Assembly (NCBI GenBank): GCA_023396215.1
Contig: JAEWWW010000003.1
Span: 1-12,988 of the forward strand
Length of the DNA stretch: 12,988 bases
Direction: 5' to 3'
From: Bacillota bacterium
Lineage (GTDB): Bacteria > Bacillota > Clostridia > Oscillospirales > Ruminococcaceae
A model generated the notes under the pieces. It did no database searches, had not been told where the DNA came from, and was given only the letters and a program-made list of their open reading frames with translations. A program made the translations under genes and the position numbers. Positions 1 to 6,299 of the stretch are shown one piece after another (within the stretch, counting starts at the first letter, position 1; each line of letters opens with the position of its first letter).

Positions 1-123
1 GTCACCCACCGTGCGGGATTTGATTCCATTGAGGGTGTAATAATGGGCCAAAAGAGAAAGGCCGCCGATGACACAAAACATCACGGCGGCCGCTGCAATT
101 AAAATATAGACTTGGGATGGCAT
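1..123 (-). CDS. N-terminus of a probable VirD4/TraG-like conjugative coupling protein (partial, runs off the left edge)
   Basis: The minus strand is open from an ATG at 121-123 to the window edge, giving 41 residues. It begins MPSQVYILI, continues with a strongly hydrophobic segment (about residues 5-29, ending LLAHYY) and ends LNGIKSRTVGD. A single N-terminal membrane helix followed by a 'K-[ST]-[KR]-TVGDG'-type segment is what I recall at the start of VirD4/TraG-type ATPases of Firmicutes conjugative elements. These couple DNA to a type IV secretion channel at the membrane. The catalytic Walker motifs would lie outside the window, so the call rests on a short N-terminus. No good ribosome binding site precedes the ATG, which falls inside the 3' end of the preceding reading frame. 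The true start may have been lost at a recombination junction. It could also be another small membrane protein. Confidence 0.5.
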   Translation of the reverse strand, partial: MPSQVYILIAAAAVMFCVIGGLSLLAHYYTLNGIKSRTVGD

Positions 124-329
124 GATATATCAACAGGAAAACCATCAAACGAATTTCCAGCTTCGCGTTTAGATGCTTCTGAAGGGTTTTTGGGCACACG
201 CCACTCATTATGTCCAAATATAATTTGACCAATCTGCCACCCAGTATCAAGTAACCGTTGAACAAGCGGTCCCACAACTAACTGTTGCTCAGGACCTCCC
301 TTCAGTTTTCCAACTATTTCTGCGTTCAT
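99..329 (-). pseudogene. Truncated restriction-enzyme-like protein, N-terminal fragment
   Basis: The ORF encodes 76 residues from an ATG at 327-329 with a GAGGTG ribosome binding site four bases upstream; an upstream in-frame TTG at 339-341 overlaps that site and is less likely. The segment LLDTGWQIGQIIFGHNEWRV, then PKNPSEASKRE and FDGFPVDI, resembles the N-terminal nuclease-type domain of type I restriction (HsdR) or N-6 methylase-associated proteins. In that domain a 'P-[VI]-D-[IV]' acidic residue is followed by a variable loop and a catalytic E-x-K. Here the similarity stops right after FPVDI, the tail reads SCHPKSIF, and the frame closes. The E-x-K strand and everything downstream are missing, so a working nuclease is not expected. 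The end overlaps the start of the next membrane-protein frame by 25 bases. AT-rich surroundings suggest transferred DNA. The family assignment is from memory of motifs and is moderate. Confidence 0.5.
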
Positions 330-412
330 CTCGCACCTCAACTAATTTTAGAATAGTATGATATTAAGTAATTCACATATGTAGTATAACATATTTATAG
401 AGGGAGAGGAAT

Positions 413-460
413 AAAAACGCAATTCGAAACTCCCCACAAACACTATAGTTTGCGGGGAGT
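413..460 (-). terminator. Terminator downstream of tRNA-Thr
   Basis: An inverted repeat (429-441 with 448-460, six-base loop) forms a 13-bp stem just past the tRNA CCA end. The one imperfect pair is G-U in the minus-strand RNA but A-C in the plus-strand RNA, so the hairpin is built for minus transcription. A run of five T on the minus strand (413-417) follows after 11 bases, farther than usual. Confidence 0.7.
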
Positions 461-465
461 CCTTT

Positions 466-540
466 TGGAGCTACTGGTGAGATTCGAACTCACGACCTGC
501 GCATTACGAGTGCGCTGCTCTACCCCTGAGCCACAGTAGC
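466..540 (-). tRNA. tRNA-Thr (anticodon CGT), CCA encoded
   Basis: The minus strand folds into a full cloverleaf of 75 bases: acceptor stem GCTACTG/CAGTAGC, D-arm GCTC/GAGC, anticodon arm GCGCA-CTCGTAA-TGCGC, variable AGGTC, T-arm GTGAG-TTCGAAT-CTCAC, discriminator T and an encoded CCA. Anticodon CGT reads the threonine codon ACG. It is the only intact tRNA here. It should be transcribed from the promoter at 842-870 through the broken tRNA at 758-807. Its 3' end faces mobile-element-like DNA, so it is a candidate integration site. Confidence 0.96.
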
Positions 541-553
541 GTATTAAGTTTTG

Positions 554-596
554 TGGGGTGTAGCTCATCTGGGAGGGCGCTTGAATGGCATTCAAG
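554..596 (+). pseudogene. 5' half of tRNA-Ala (GGC)
   Basis: Bases 554-596 match the 5' part of a bacterial tRNA-Ala: acceptor strand (first base T instead of G), TA, D-arm GCTC/GGGC around the loop ATCTGGGA, and a perfect anticodon arm CTTGA-ATGGCAT-TCAAG with anticodon GGC at 587-589. Directly after the anticodon stem the similarity ends. There is no variable loop, TTCRA-containing T-arm, 3' acceptor strand or CCA. It lies head-to-head with the intact tRNA-Thr, 13 bases away, leaving little room for a promoter. I read it as a relic, not a functional tRNA. Confidence 0.8.
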
Positions 597-757
597 TGCT
601 CATCAAACAAGCAGATTGCTTTATAAAACTTCGGCGTTCCAACTTTTTAGGTTGGCGCCGATTTTTATTTTCCTTGAAAATGGAAATCGGCGAGAATTTT
701 GGGATCATAGAATCGCTTCGGTTGTATTTTCTGTTTGGCCTACCTTATCTACAATAA
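597..757. other. 161-bp spacer between two broken tRNAs, with two mutually exclusive hairpins
   Basis: The spacer contains CGGCG(632-636)-TT-CCAAC pairing with GTTGG-CGCCG(656-660), followed on the plus strand by ATTTTTATTTT, as in an intrinsic terminator. The same CGCCG, extended to 656-664, can instead pair with AAATCGGCG at 684-692, with an inner ATTTTC/GAAAAT stem. The two structures compete for 656-660. On the minus strand the first hairpin is also followed by a short T run. No protein-coding frame here looks real. Confidence 0.55.
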
Positions 758-807
758 GAGACCTGCTGATTACGAATCAGCTGCTCTACCGGCTGAGCCA
801 CAGTAGC
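758..807 (-). pseudogene. 5' part of a second tRNA-Thr (CGT)
   Basis: Reading the minus strand from 807, the sequence has acceptor strand GCTACTG, D-arm GCTC/GAGC, anticodon arm GCTGA-TTCGTAA-TCAGC (anticodon CGT) and variable AGGTC, all normal. Beyond 758 a five-base stem with a seven-base loop can still be drawn in T-arm position, but the loop lacks TTCRA. No 3' acceptor strand complementary to GCTACTG and no CCA follow. It shares its acceptor 5' strand with the intact tRNA-Thr but differs in the D-loop and anticodon stem. It is the first unit after the promoter at 842-870, so it is probably transcribed but should not be matured or charged. Confidence 0.8.
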
Positions 808-819
808 ATGTTCTTTTAA

Positions 820-836
820 GGGCCGCTTACCGGCCC
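820..836. other. Leader hairpin upstream of the tRNA unit
   Basis: GGGCCG-CTTAC-CGGCCC forms a six-bp GC stem between the promoter and the first tRNA fragment, near the expected start of the minus-strand transcript. No T run follows on either strand, so it is not an obvious terminator. Confidence 0.4.
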
Positions 837-841
837 AAAAT

Positions 842-870
842 ATTATAACCTGCCGGGCCAAAACAGTCAA
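842..870 (-). promoter_or_regulatory. Strong sigma-70-type promoter for the tRNA unit
   Basis: On the minus strand TTGACT (865-870) and TATAAT (842-847) are separated by exactly 17 bases. Transcription would start near 835 and run through the broken tRNA-Thr, antisense to the tRNA-Ala half, and through the intact tRNA-Thr to the terminator at 413-460. Such a near-consensus promoter is typical of stable-RNA genes. Confidence 0.85.
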
Positions 871-1012
871 GAAAAATCAACCGCCGCGGCAACGCCGATA
901 TCAAAACACCGGACGGCAAGGGCGGGCAAAAGGCCCTTTCCGATAAGCAAAACCCGCTTGCCCAGATAGCGGCCTCTCTCCCCGGCAGGGCGGCGGCAAA
1001 CCGCAAAGGCAG

Positions 1013-1046
1013 CCCCCGGCTTTCAGCGATGAAAACCGGGGGTTTT
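1013..1046 (+). terminator. Terminator-like hairpin after the small membrane protein gene
   Basis: CCCCCGG (1013-1019) pairs with CCGGGGG (1036-1042), with a further TTTC/GAAA inside, followed by TTTT on the plus strand. It lies just beyond the 3' end of the minus-strand gene at 1073-1453. In that direction the stem is preserved but the T run is poor. It may act on either strand and insulate the tRNA region. Confidence 0.5.
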
Positions 1047-1072
1047 GACGCTTTTAAGCCGCAGCCGCACCT

Positions 1073-1453
1073 TTAGATGCGCTGCACCAGTACGTAGCGG
1101 GTATGCCGTTTGGAGAGCACTACCAGCGTGATGCCCGCAATAACCTCGAACAGGTTGCCCATAACAAGCAGCTCGACGCCGCTGATATTGGCCGGTGTGC
1201 CAAAGCGCACCAGTAGCATGTTCAGCAGCACGACTCCCACATTAAACAGAAAGCCCTGCTCAATATCCTTGCGTTTGACCCCTGCCAACAACCCTTTTGC
1301 CAGCAACACCATAAAGATAGCCACCACCATGCCGGTGCTGAACAGCACCGCAGTCGGCAGGTTGGTGTCGCCCAGCCACATCAGGTAGCCAAGGGCGCCT
1401 CCCCTCAGCAATGTAAAAAAAGCTACAAAGCCAATCATTACTTTTTTAAGCAA
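1073..1453 (-). CDS. Small four-helix membrane protein, unknown function
   Basis: The product has 126 residues, with hydrophobic segments at about 5-27, 32-56, 64-85 and 93-114, joined by short basic loops (KGLLAGVKRKD, SKRHTRY), so an integral cytoplasmic-membrane protein is expected. I do not recognise the family and see no catalytic motif. The start is TTG at 1451-1453 with AAAAGGAG eight bases upstream; the in-frame ATG five codons later is too far from that site. The gene has its own promoter (1638-1666), an operator-like palindrome and a structured leader, and ends near a hairpin at 1013-1046. No terminator is obvious between the upstream Ca2+ ATPase and this gene, so read-through expression is also possible. 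Confidence 0.8.
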   Translation of the reverse strand: MLKKVMIGFVAFFTLLRGGALGYLMWLGDTNLPTAVLFSTGMVVAIFMVLLAKGLLAGVKRKDIEQGFLFNVGVVLLNMLLVRFGTPANISGVELLVMGNLFEVIAGITLVVLSKRHTRYVLVQRI

Positions 1454-1461
1454 AATAAATT

Positions 1462-1522
1462 CTCCTTTTCCTTTTGGGGTATTTCGTCAAAAGGATTTGC
1501 GTCTTCCGACCATACCAAAAGG
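1462..1522 (-). promoter_or_regulatory. Leader able to pair around the ribosome binding site of the small membrane protein gene
   Basis: In the minus-strand leader CCTTTTGG (1515-1522) is perfectly complementary to CCAAAAGG (1470-1477), and TAT/ATA extends the stem after a two-base bulge. A second CCTTTT lies at 1489-1494. AAAAGG occurs twice, once within the ribosome binding site AAAAGGAG (1462-1469). Alternative pairings could therefore expose or hide that site. I could not match it to a known riboswitch class. Confidence 0.35.
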
Positions 1523-1611
1523 GTGCAGGCACTGTTTTGCTGCCATCCTTTGCGCACCGGTTTGACGGTGCAAACCAACCCGCTGCCCATCAAGGCGGGC
1601 ACACGGAATAA

Positions 1612-1627
1612 CGGCATTATAATGCCG
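1612..1627. promoter_or_regulatory. Perfect 16-bp palindrome, putative operator
   Basis: CGGCATTATAATGCCG is self-complementary over all 16 bases. It begins 10 bases downstream of the -10 box at 1638-1643, about +4 to +19 of the predicted transcript, a classic place for a repressor to block transcription. The regulator is unknown. Confidence 0.5.
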
Positions 1628-1637
1628 AGTGGATGTT

Positions 1638-1666
1638 ATTATATCACTATTGCATGAGTTTGTAAA
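1638..1666 (-). promoter_or_regulatory. Promoter for the small membrane protein gene
   Basis: On the minus strand TTTACA (1661-1666) and TATAAT (1638-1643) are spaced by 17 bases, one mismatch from sigma-70 consensus in total. It lies between the end of the Ca2+ ATPase gene and the gene at 1073-1453, leaving a leader of about 180 bases. Confidence 0.7.
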
Positions 1667-1732
1667 ATAACCGGCCAGACTTTCCCTCATTATTGGATAT
1701 TATACAAAATTCTGCGGTCTTTTTTTATATAT

Positions 1733-4375
1733 TTAGCGAAGTTCCTCCTGCCGGGAGGGGCGCACAAACATGCGCCGCAGTACCATAAGAATGGAGGAAA
1801 ACACCGGGGCCGCGAGGCTGAAAACCAGCACGGTGATCAGCTGCCGCCTATCCAGCGGGGCAGTCATGAAAAGCCGCTGCATCGCAGGCAGGTAAACCGC
1901 CATCAGGCTGACCGCCGCCGAAGCGGCCACCGCCAAAATCAGCTTGACGTTGTTGAAAAAGTGGATTTCAAACAGCGTTTTGTGCTCTGACTTGCACTCA
2001 AACACATGGAAGAGCTGGGTGGCAATCAGGGTGAGCAGCGCGCCGGTGCGGGCGACATTCAGGCTGCTGTAGTGCATCAGGAAGTGGGTAAAGACCCCCA
2101 GTGTGGTAAGCCCAATCAGGCAGCCGCGGAACAGGATGCTGGTGAGCAGGCCGCCGGCGAACACCGACTCGCCCCGCCCGCGGGGGCGCTGGCGCATCAC
2201 GTCGGGGTCGGGGGGCTCTACCCCCAGCGCCATGGCGGGCAGCCCGTCGGTCACCAGATTGACCAACAAAATCTGGATGGGCATCAGCACCACCGGCATG
2301 CCCATGAGCATGCCCGCGAACATGGTGACCACCTCGCCGATGTTGCAGGACATGAGGTAGCGGATGAACTTGCGGATGTTGCGGTAGATGACCCGGCCCT
2401 CCTCCACGGCGGCGGCGAGGGTGGCAAAGTTGTCGTCCAGCAGCACCAGCGAGGAGGCTTCCTTGCTGACGTCGGTGCCGCTGATGCCCATTGCCACGCC
2501 AATATCGGCCTCCTTGATGGCGGGGGCGTCGTTCACCCCGTCGCCGGTCATGGCAACGATATGCCCCTTGCCCTTGAGGCTGCGGACGATGCGCAGCTTA
2601 TGCTCGGGGCTGACGCGGGCAAAGACGGCGGTTTTTTCCACCATGCCGCTGAGCGCCTGGTCGCTCATGGCGTCCAGCTGCTTGCCGGTGATGACCTCGT
2701 CCCCTTCGGTCATAATCTTGAGGTCCTTGGCAATGGCGCAGGCGGTGTTGCGGTGGTCGCCGGTAATCATCACGGTGCGGATGCCCGCCCGGCGGCAATC
2801 AAGCACCGCGCGGTAGGCCTCGGGTCGGGGCGGGTCGAGCATACCGGCCAGCCCCACAAAGACCATGCCGTGCTCGGCGGGGGTCTGCCCCTGGGGCAGC
2901 GGCTTATAGGCAAAACCCAGCACCCGCAGGGCGGCCGAGGCCATCTGCCCGTTCACCATCAAAATTTTATCCCGCTGGTAGGCGGTCATCGGCATAATCC
3001 CCGACGAGGTCACCAGATGGGAGCAGCGCTCCAGCAGGATATCGGGGGCGCCCTTGGTCATCAGGCGGCGCTCGCCTCCCCTATCCTGAACCACCACCGA
3101 CATCATCTTACGCTCGGGGTCAAAGGGGATTTCGCCCACGCCGGTATAGGGCAGCCGCCCGGCAAACACCCGGCCCTTGGCGGCCATCACCAGCAGGGCG
3201 GTTTCGGTGGGGTCGCCGCTGACCTTGAACTGCCCCGCCCTGCTGCGCAGCAGGCTGGGGGCCTCGGTCAGCTCGCCGTTGTTGCAGAGGGCCGCAATCT
3301 CCAGCAGGGTGGTGAGCTGCTTATCCCGCTCGGGGCGTATCGGGCGGCCGTCGGAGGCGGTGAACTCGCCCGCCGCGCTGTTGCCGTCGCCGCTCAGGCG
3401 CAGCAGCCCGTCGTCGGTATAAACCTCCTTGACGGTCATCTTGTTTTGGGTCAGGGTGCCGGTTTTGTCGGTACAGATAACGTTGGCGCAGCCCAGCGTT
3501 TCGACGGCGTGCAGACGGCGCACCAGCGCCTTGCGCTTGAGGATGCGCCCCACCGCAAGGGCCAGCGAGATGGTGACGATGGCGGGCAGCCCCTCGGGGA
3601 TGGCCGCCACCGCCAGCGAGATGCCGATGAGCAGCATATCAAAGGCGGATTCGCCCCGCAGCATGCCGGTGACCGAGATGATGGCACAGATAATCAGGCA
3701 GCCCGCGGCGATAAAGCGGCCCATCTGGTCCAGCTTCTGCTGCAGGGGGGTGGGGCCTTCCTCAATCTCGTTGAGCATACCGGCGATGCGCCCCATCTCG
3801 GTATTCATGCCGGTGGCGGTCACCACCGCCGTGCCCCGCCCCCGGGTCACCACCGTGCCCATGTAGACTTTATCCTGACGGTCGGCCAGCTTATCCACCG
3901 GCACCGACTCGCCGCTGATCATCGATTCGTCGCAGCTGAGGGCGTGGGTGCTTTCCAGACAGCCGTCGGCAGGAATCCTATCCCCGGTGCCCAACAACAA
4001 ATAATCCCCCGGCACGAGGTCGCGGGCGGGTATCTGCCTGCGCTGCCCGTCCCGAATGACATTGGCGGTGGGCGCCGCCATCTCGCGCAGGGCGTCCAGC
4101 GCCTTTTCGGTGCGAAACTCCTGTATAAAGCCCAGCACCGCGTTGAGGATGACGATGGTGATGATGACCAGCGCTTCCCCGGTATCCCCCAGCAGCACCG
4201 ATATGACGGTGGCCGCCAGCAATATCAGCACCATCACGTCCTTGAACTGGGCAGTAAACAGACGCAGGGGGTGTATCCTGCGCCCTTGGGTCAACTGATT
4301 TTCACCATGTTCTTTTTTCAGCCGTTCGGCCTGCTGGGTGGTTAAACCCTGCTGTCTTTCAGTCTTCACTTTCAT
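1733..4375 (-). CDS. Calcium-transporting P-type ATPase (P2 type)
   Basis: This 880-residue ATP-driven cation pump is complete and of normal length for bacterial SERCA/PMCA-like Ca2+ ATPases of the cytoplasmic membrane. Visible motifs in order: N-terminal cation-ATPase segment (about 5-50); actuator-domain SGES with Glu156; M4 motif PEGLP at 260-264; phosphorylation site CTDKTGTLT with Asp303; nucleotide-binding KGAPD at 441-445; TGDH at 538; hinge TGDGVNDAP at 610-618. M5 has Asn678 and Glu681, and M6 has Asn706, Thr709 and Asp710, which correspond to the Ca2+ ligands of SERCA. The likely role is Ca2+ export. The start is ATG at 4373-4375, with GGAGG six bases upstream; an in-frame extension to 4453 has no such site. 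It follows the DUF3825 gene in the same direction, separated by a strong hairpin. Specificity for Ca2+ over Mn2+ is inferred. Confidence 0.95.
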   Translation of the reverse strand: MKVKTERQQGLTTQQAERLKKEHGENQLTQGRRIHPLRLFTAQFKDVMVLILLAATVISVLLGDTGEALVIITIVILNAVLGFIQEFRTEKALDALREMAAPTANVIRDGQRRQIPARDLVPGDYLLLGTGDRIPADGCLESTHALSCDESMISGESVPVDKLADRQDKVYMGTVVTRGRGTAVVTATGMNTEMGRIAGMLNEIEEGPTPLQQKLDQMGRFIAAGCLIICAIISVTGMLRGESAFDMLLIGISLAVAAIPEGLPAIVTISLALAVGRILKRKALVRRLHAVETLGCANVICTDKTGTLTQNKMTVKEVYTDDGLLRLSGDGNSAAGEFTASDGRPIRPERDKQLTTLLEIAALCNNGELTEAPSLLRSRAGQFKVSGDPTETALLVMAAKGRVFAGRLPYTGVGEIPFDPERKMMSVVVQDRGGERRLMTKGAPDILLERCSHLVTSSGIMPMTAYQRDKILMVNGQMASAALRVLGFAYKPLPQGQTPAEHGMVFVGLAGMLDPPRPEAYRAVLDCRRAGIRTVMITGDHRNTACAIAKDLKIMTEGDEVITGKQLDAMSDQALSGMVEKTAVFARVSPEHKLRIVRSLKGKGHIVAMTGDGVNDAPAIKEADIGVAMGISGTDVSKEASSLVLLDDNFATLAAAVEEGRVIYRNIRKFIRYLMSCNIGEVVTMFAGMLMGMPVVLMPIQILLVNLVTDGLPAMALGVEPPDPDVMRQRPRGRGESVFAGGLLTSILFRGCLIGLTTLGVFTHFLMHYSSLNVARTGALLTLIATQLFHVFECKSEHKTLFEIHFFNNVKLILAVAASAAVSLMAVYLPAMQRLFMTAPLDRRQLITVLVFSLAAPVFSSILMVLRRMFVRPSRQEELR

Positions 4376-4461
4376 GTCTACCCTCCGCACTGCTTGTCTT
4401 GTATGGTTAATGTTTATTCGCGGCGCGGCGGTTTTATTCGGCAGGCGAGGCAAGACGTGGC

Positions 4462-4503
4462 AGCGCCCCCGGCCATGGCAAAGGAGCCAATGGCGGGGGC
4501 GCT
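4462..4503 (-). terminator. GC-rich hairpin between the DUF3825 gene and the Ca2+ ATPase gene
   Basis: A 10-bp perfect stem (4462-4471 with 4494-4503), extended by CCAT/ATGG and GGC/GCC, lies 25 bases past the stop codon of the 541-residue gene. It is very stable but lacks a T run on the minus strand, so termination may be partial or factor-assisted. It could instead be an RNA-stability element. Confidence 0.5.
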
Positions 4504-4527
4504 GTGCCCTGCCGCGGGGGGCGGCGG

Positions 4528-6153
4528 CTATTCTTCGATGGTGGAGTTGAGCCAGAAAACATCCGGCTTGGCAAGCAGGCGGGCGTTGTTATAGGCCATC
4601 TCCAGCGTGAGGATGGTGGCGCCCCGGTAGTAGGGGATGCGCCCGGTATCATCACAGTCCAGCGCCAGCGCGCATTGGGGTACCTCGGCTTCCTCCCGCT
4701 CGCCCAGATAGATGGGCAGCAGGAACTGAATCTTGCCGGTTTCGCGCCAGTACTGGGGCACCGCCAGCTTGTAATTGCGCTCGGCCATCAGCCGGGCGCG
4801 GTCACGGGCGCTCTTGAAGTCGCGGTCGATGCGGGCAATCAGCAGCTCCAGCTCCTCTGGGTTGTCCTTCAGCCGCTCATATTCCTCTTTGTATTTGGGC
4901 AGCCTGCCCCGGCTGACCCCGTCCCTGTAGACATGCAACTCATTCAGGTGGATATCCAGACTGGCGTCAAAGACCACCTGCTCACGTTTCTGAAAGTATT
5001 TCGCTATCCCCGGCAGCTCATTTTCTTTAAAATTGCGGGCGATTTCCCGCTCGGTATGGGCATAAGCGGTCAGGCCGCGCAGCATGGGGATGACGCCCAC
5101 CAGCGGCAGCTCCATCGAGGTTCTTTCACCCACAAAGATAATCTGGTTAAACCGCCGGTCTAAAAGGCCCGAGTTGAAGTACACCTTTCCCTGATATTCG
5201 ATGAGCTTGTTGGCATCGCCATTTTCGGCTTCGGCGCAAAGCTTCAGGTAGGTGTGCTCGATGTAGTTTCTGAGGATGGGGTACCGGTTGGCCGTACCCT
5301 CCTGCTCCTGAGAGCGCTTGGACCACTCCCAGTTTTCCCGCATCGCCTTTTGGGCAAGGTTTTTCAAAAACTCATCCGATTGGGCGGAGCTGTCGAAGAT
5401 GATGTTGGCATCGCCCAGACAGTAATGGTGCCTGCGGCAAAGAACGATAATGAACTCCGACTGGGGGGTGATGTACAGGCCAAACCAGCGCTTATTGCCG
5501 TTATTGCCGCCGTTGGGGCCTCTTTTATATTCCTCCGAATAAGCCCAGAGGGGCTCGCCGCTTTCGTCGGTCAGGTTGAGGCGGAAGTAGGCGATGGGAG
5601 CCGCCTTCTCGGGGTATATCTGCGCAAATTGCCCCGCCGCACAGGCCTCCTTATAGGTTTGGAGGATATAATCCTGCCAGTCGGCGCCTGCCTTTGCGGG
5701 AACCATCCGGTCCAGCACCTCGCCCAGCTTGCCCCAGTTGGGAACCTGAATATCCATCAGGCCGGACTGGGCTCCGATTACGCTGGCCGACTGCCTCCAG
5801 CGCTCCAGCAGTTGGGCCTCGGTGCCGATTTCCACCCCTTTCCATTTGCGCTTCACGTCGCTCAGGTCGGTGGGGCCAATCTCTGAAAAAAAGGCGCCGA
5901 AAATAGGCTCTCCGCCCCCCTGCGTCTGATAGCCCGTATCCAAAAGGATATACTGAATATCATCGGCGTCGGGGGTGCGCCTCTCCAGATTATCACTCAG
6001 GCAGTATAAGCGCTGCATCCGTTCACTCCACTGGGCGTCCAGATGGGCGTTCAGGGTGGCAAAATCCACAAATGCTCCGTTCAGTGCTTTGATATCTTCC
6101 ACATAGGTTTTCAGGTTGGCCACATATCCAATGTTTGCAAAGCCGCTTGCCAC
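4528..6153 (-). CDS. DUF3825 domain-containing protein with an uncharacterised N-terminal half
   Basis: The protein has 541 residues and no signal peptide or membrane segment, so it is probably cytoplasmic. The C-terminal part (about 290-535) matches what I know of DUF3825: a conserved VYFNSGLLDRRFNQIIFVG (324-342), a basic helical stretch, RNYKLAVPQY (459-468), FLLPIYL, and the strongly characteristic end LTLEMAYNNARLLAKPD (515-531). DUF3825 has no established biochemical activity; in other proteins it is joined to varied N-terminal domains. Residues 1-290 contain two possible modules, about 60-130 and 140-255 (with GPNGGNNGNKRWFGLY), that I cannot assign. The start is GTG at 6151-6153, with AAGGAGG seven bases upstream. 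It stands between an ECF S component gene and the Ca2+ ATPase gene, with hairpins or gaps on both sides, so it is probably its own unit. Confidence 0.85.
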   Translation of the reverse strand: MASGFANIGYVANLKTYVEDIKALNGAFVDFATLNAHLDAQWSERMQRLYCLSDNLERRTPDADDIQYILLDTGYQTQGGGEPIFGAFFSEIGPTDLSDVKRKWKGVEIGTEAQLLERWRQSASVIGAQSGLMDIQVPNWGKLGEVLDRMVPAKAGADWQDYILQTYKEACAAGQFAQIYPEKAAPIAYFRLNLTDESGEPLWAYSEEYKRGPNGGNNGNKRWFGLYITPQSEFIIVLCRRHHYCLGDANIIFDSSAQSDEFLKNLAQKAMRENWEWSKRSQEQEGTANRYPILRNYIEHTYLKLCAEAENGDANKLIEYQGKVYFNSGLLDRRFNQIIFVGERTSMELPLVGVIPMLRGLTAYAHTEREIARNFKENELPGIAKYFQKREQVVFDASLDIHLNELHVYRDGVSRGRLPKYKEEYERLKDNPEELELLIARIDRDFKSARDRARLMAERNYKLAVPQYWRETGKIQFLLPIYLGEREEAEVPQCALALDCDDTGRIPYYRGATILTLEMAYNNARLLAKPDVFWLNSTIEE

Positions 6154-6299
6154 TGCAGAACCTCCTTCAAAATGGGGCAGAACAGGATGTCTGCCGGGGG
6201 TTTTTCAATAAATGTACTGTTACAATAATAGCACAAAAAATACCATATTTTACATAAAAACCCGCAAAAACCCAAAAAAAATTGTGCTCTACAGGCCCG

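Noticed and set aside
551..819. Open frames of 68 and 88 codons on the plus strand over the tRNA fragments
   Set aside because: They translate tRNA-Ala and antisense tRNA-Thr sequence and have no ribosome binding site.
1461..1640. Possible known riboswitch (c-di-GMP, TPP, cobalamin, manganese types) in the structured leader
   Set aside because: None of the conserved core sequences of these classes could be matched by eye; it is reported only as an unassigned structured leader.
1487..1690. A 67-codon minus-strand frame upstream of the small membrane protein gene
   Set aside because: It overlaps the promoter, palindrome and leader described there, has no ribosome binding site and shows no protein-like pattern.
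2006..4345. A 779-codon open frame on the plus strand opposite the Ca2+ ATPase gene
   Set aside because: It is a GC-rich antisense shadow: the translation is low-complexity Gly/His/Gln/Ala-rich with no domain, while the minus strand encodes a complete P-type ATPase.
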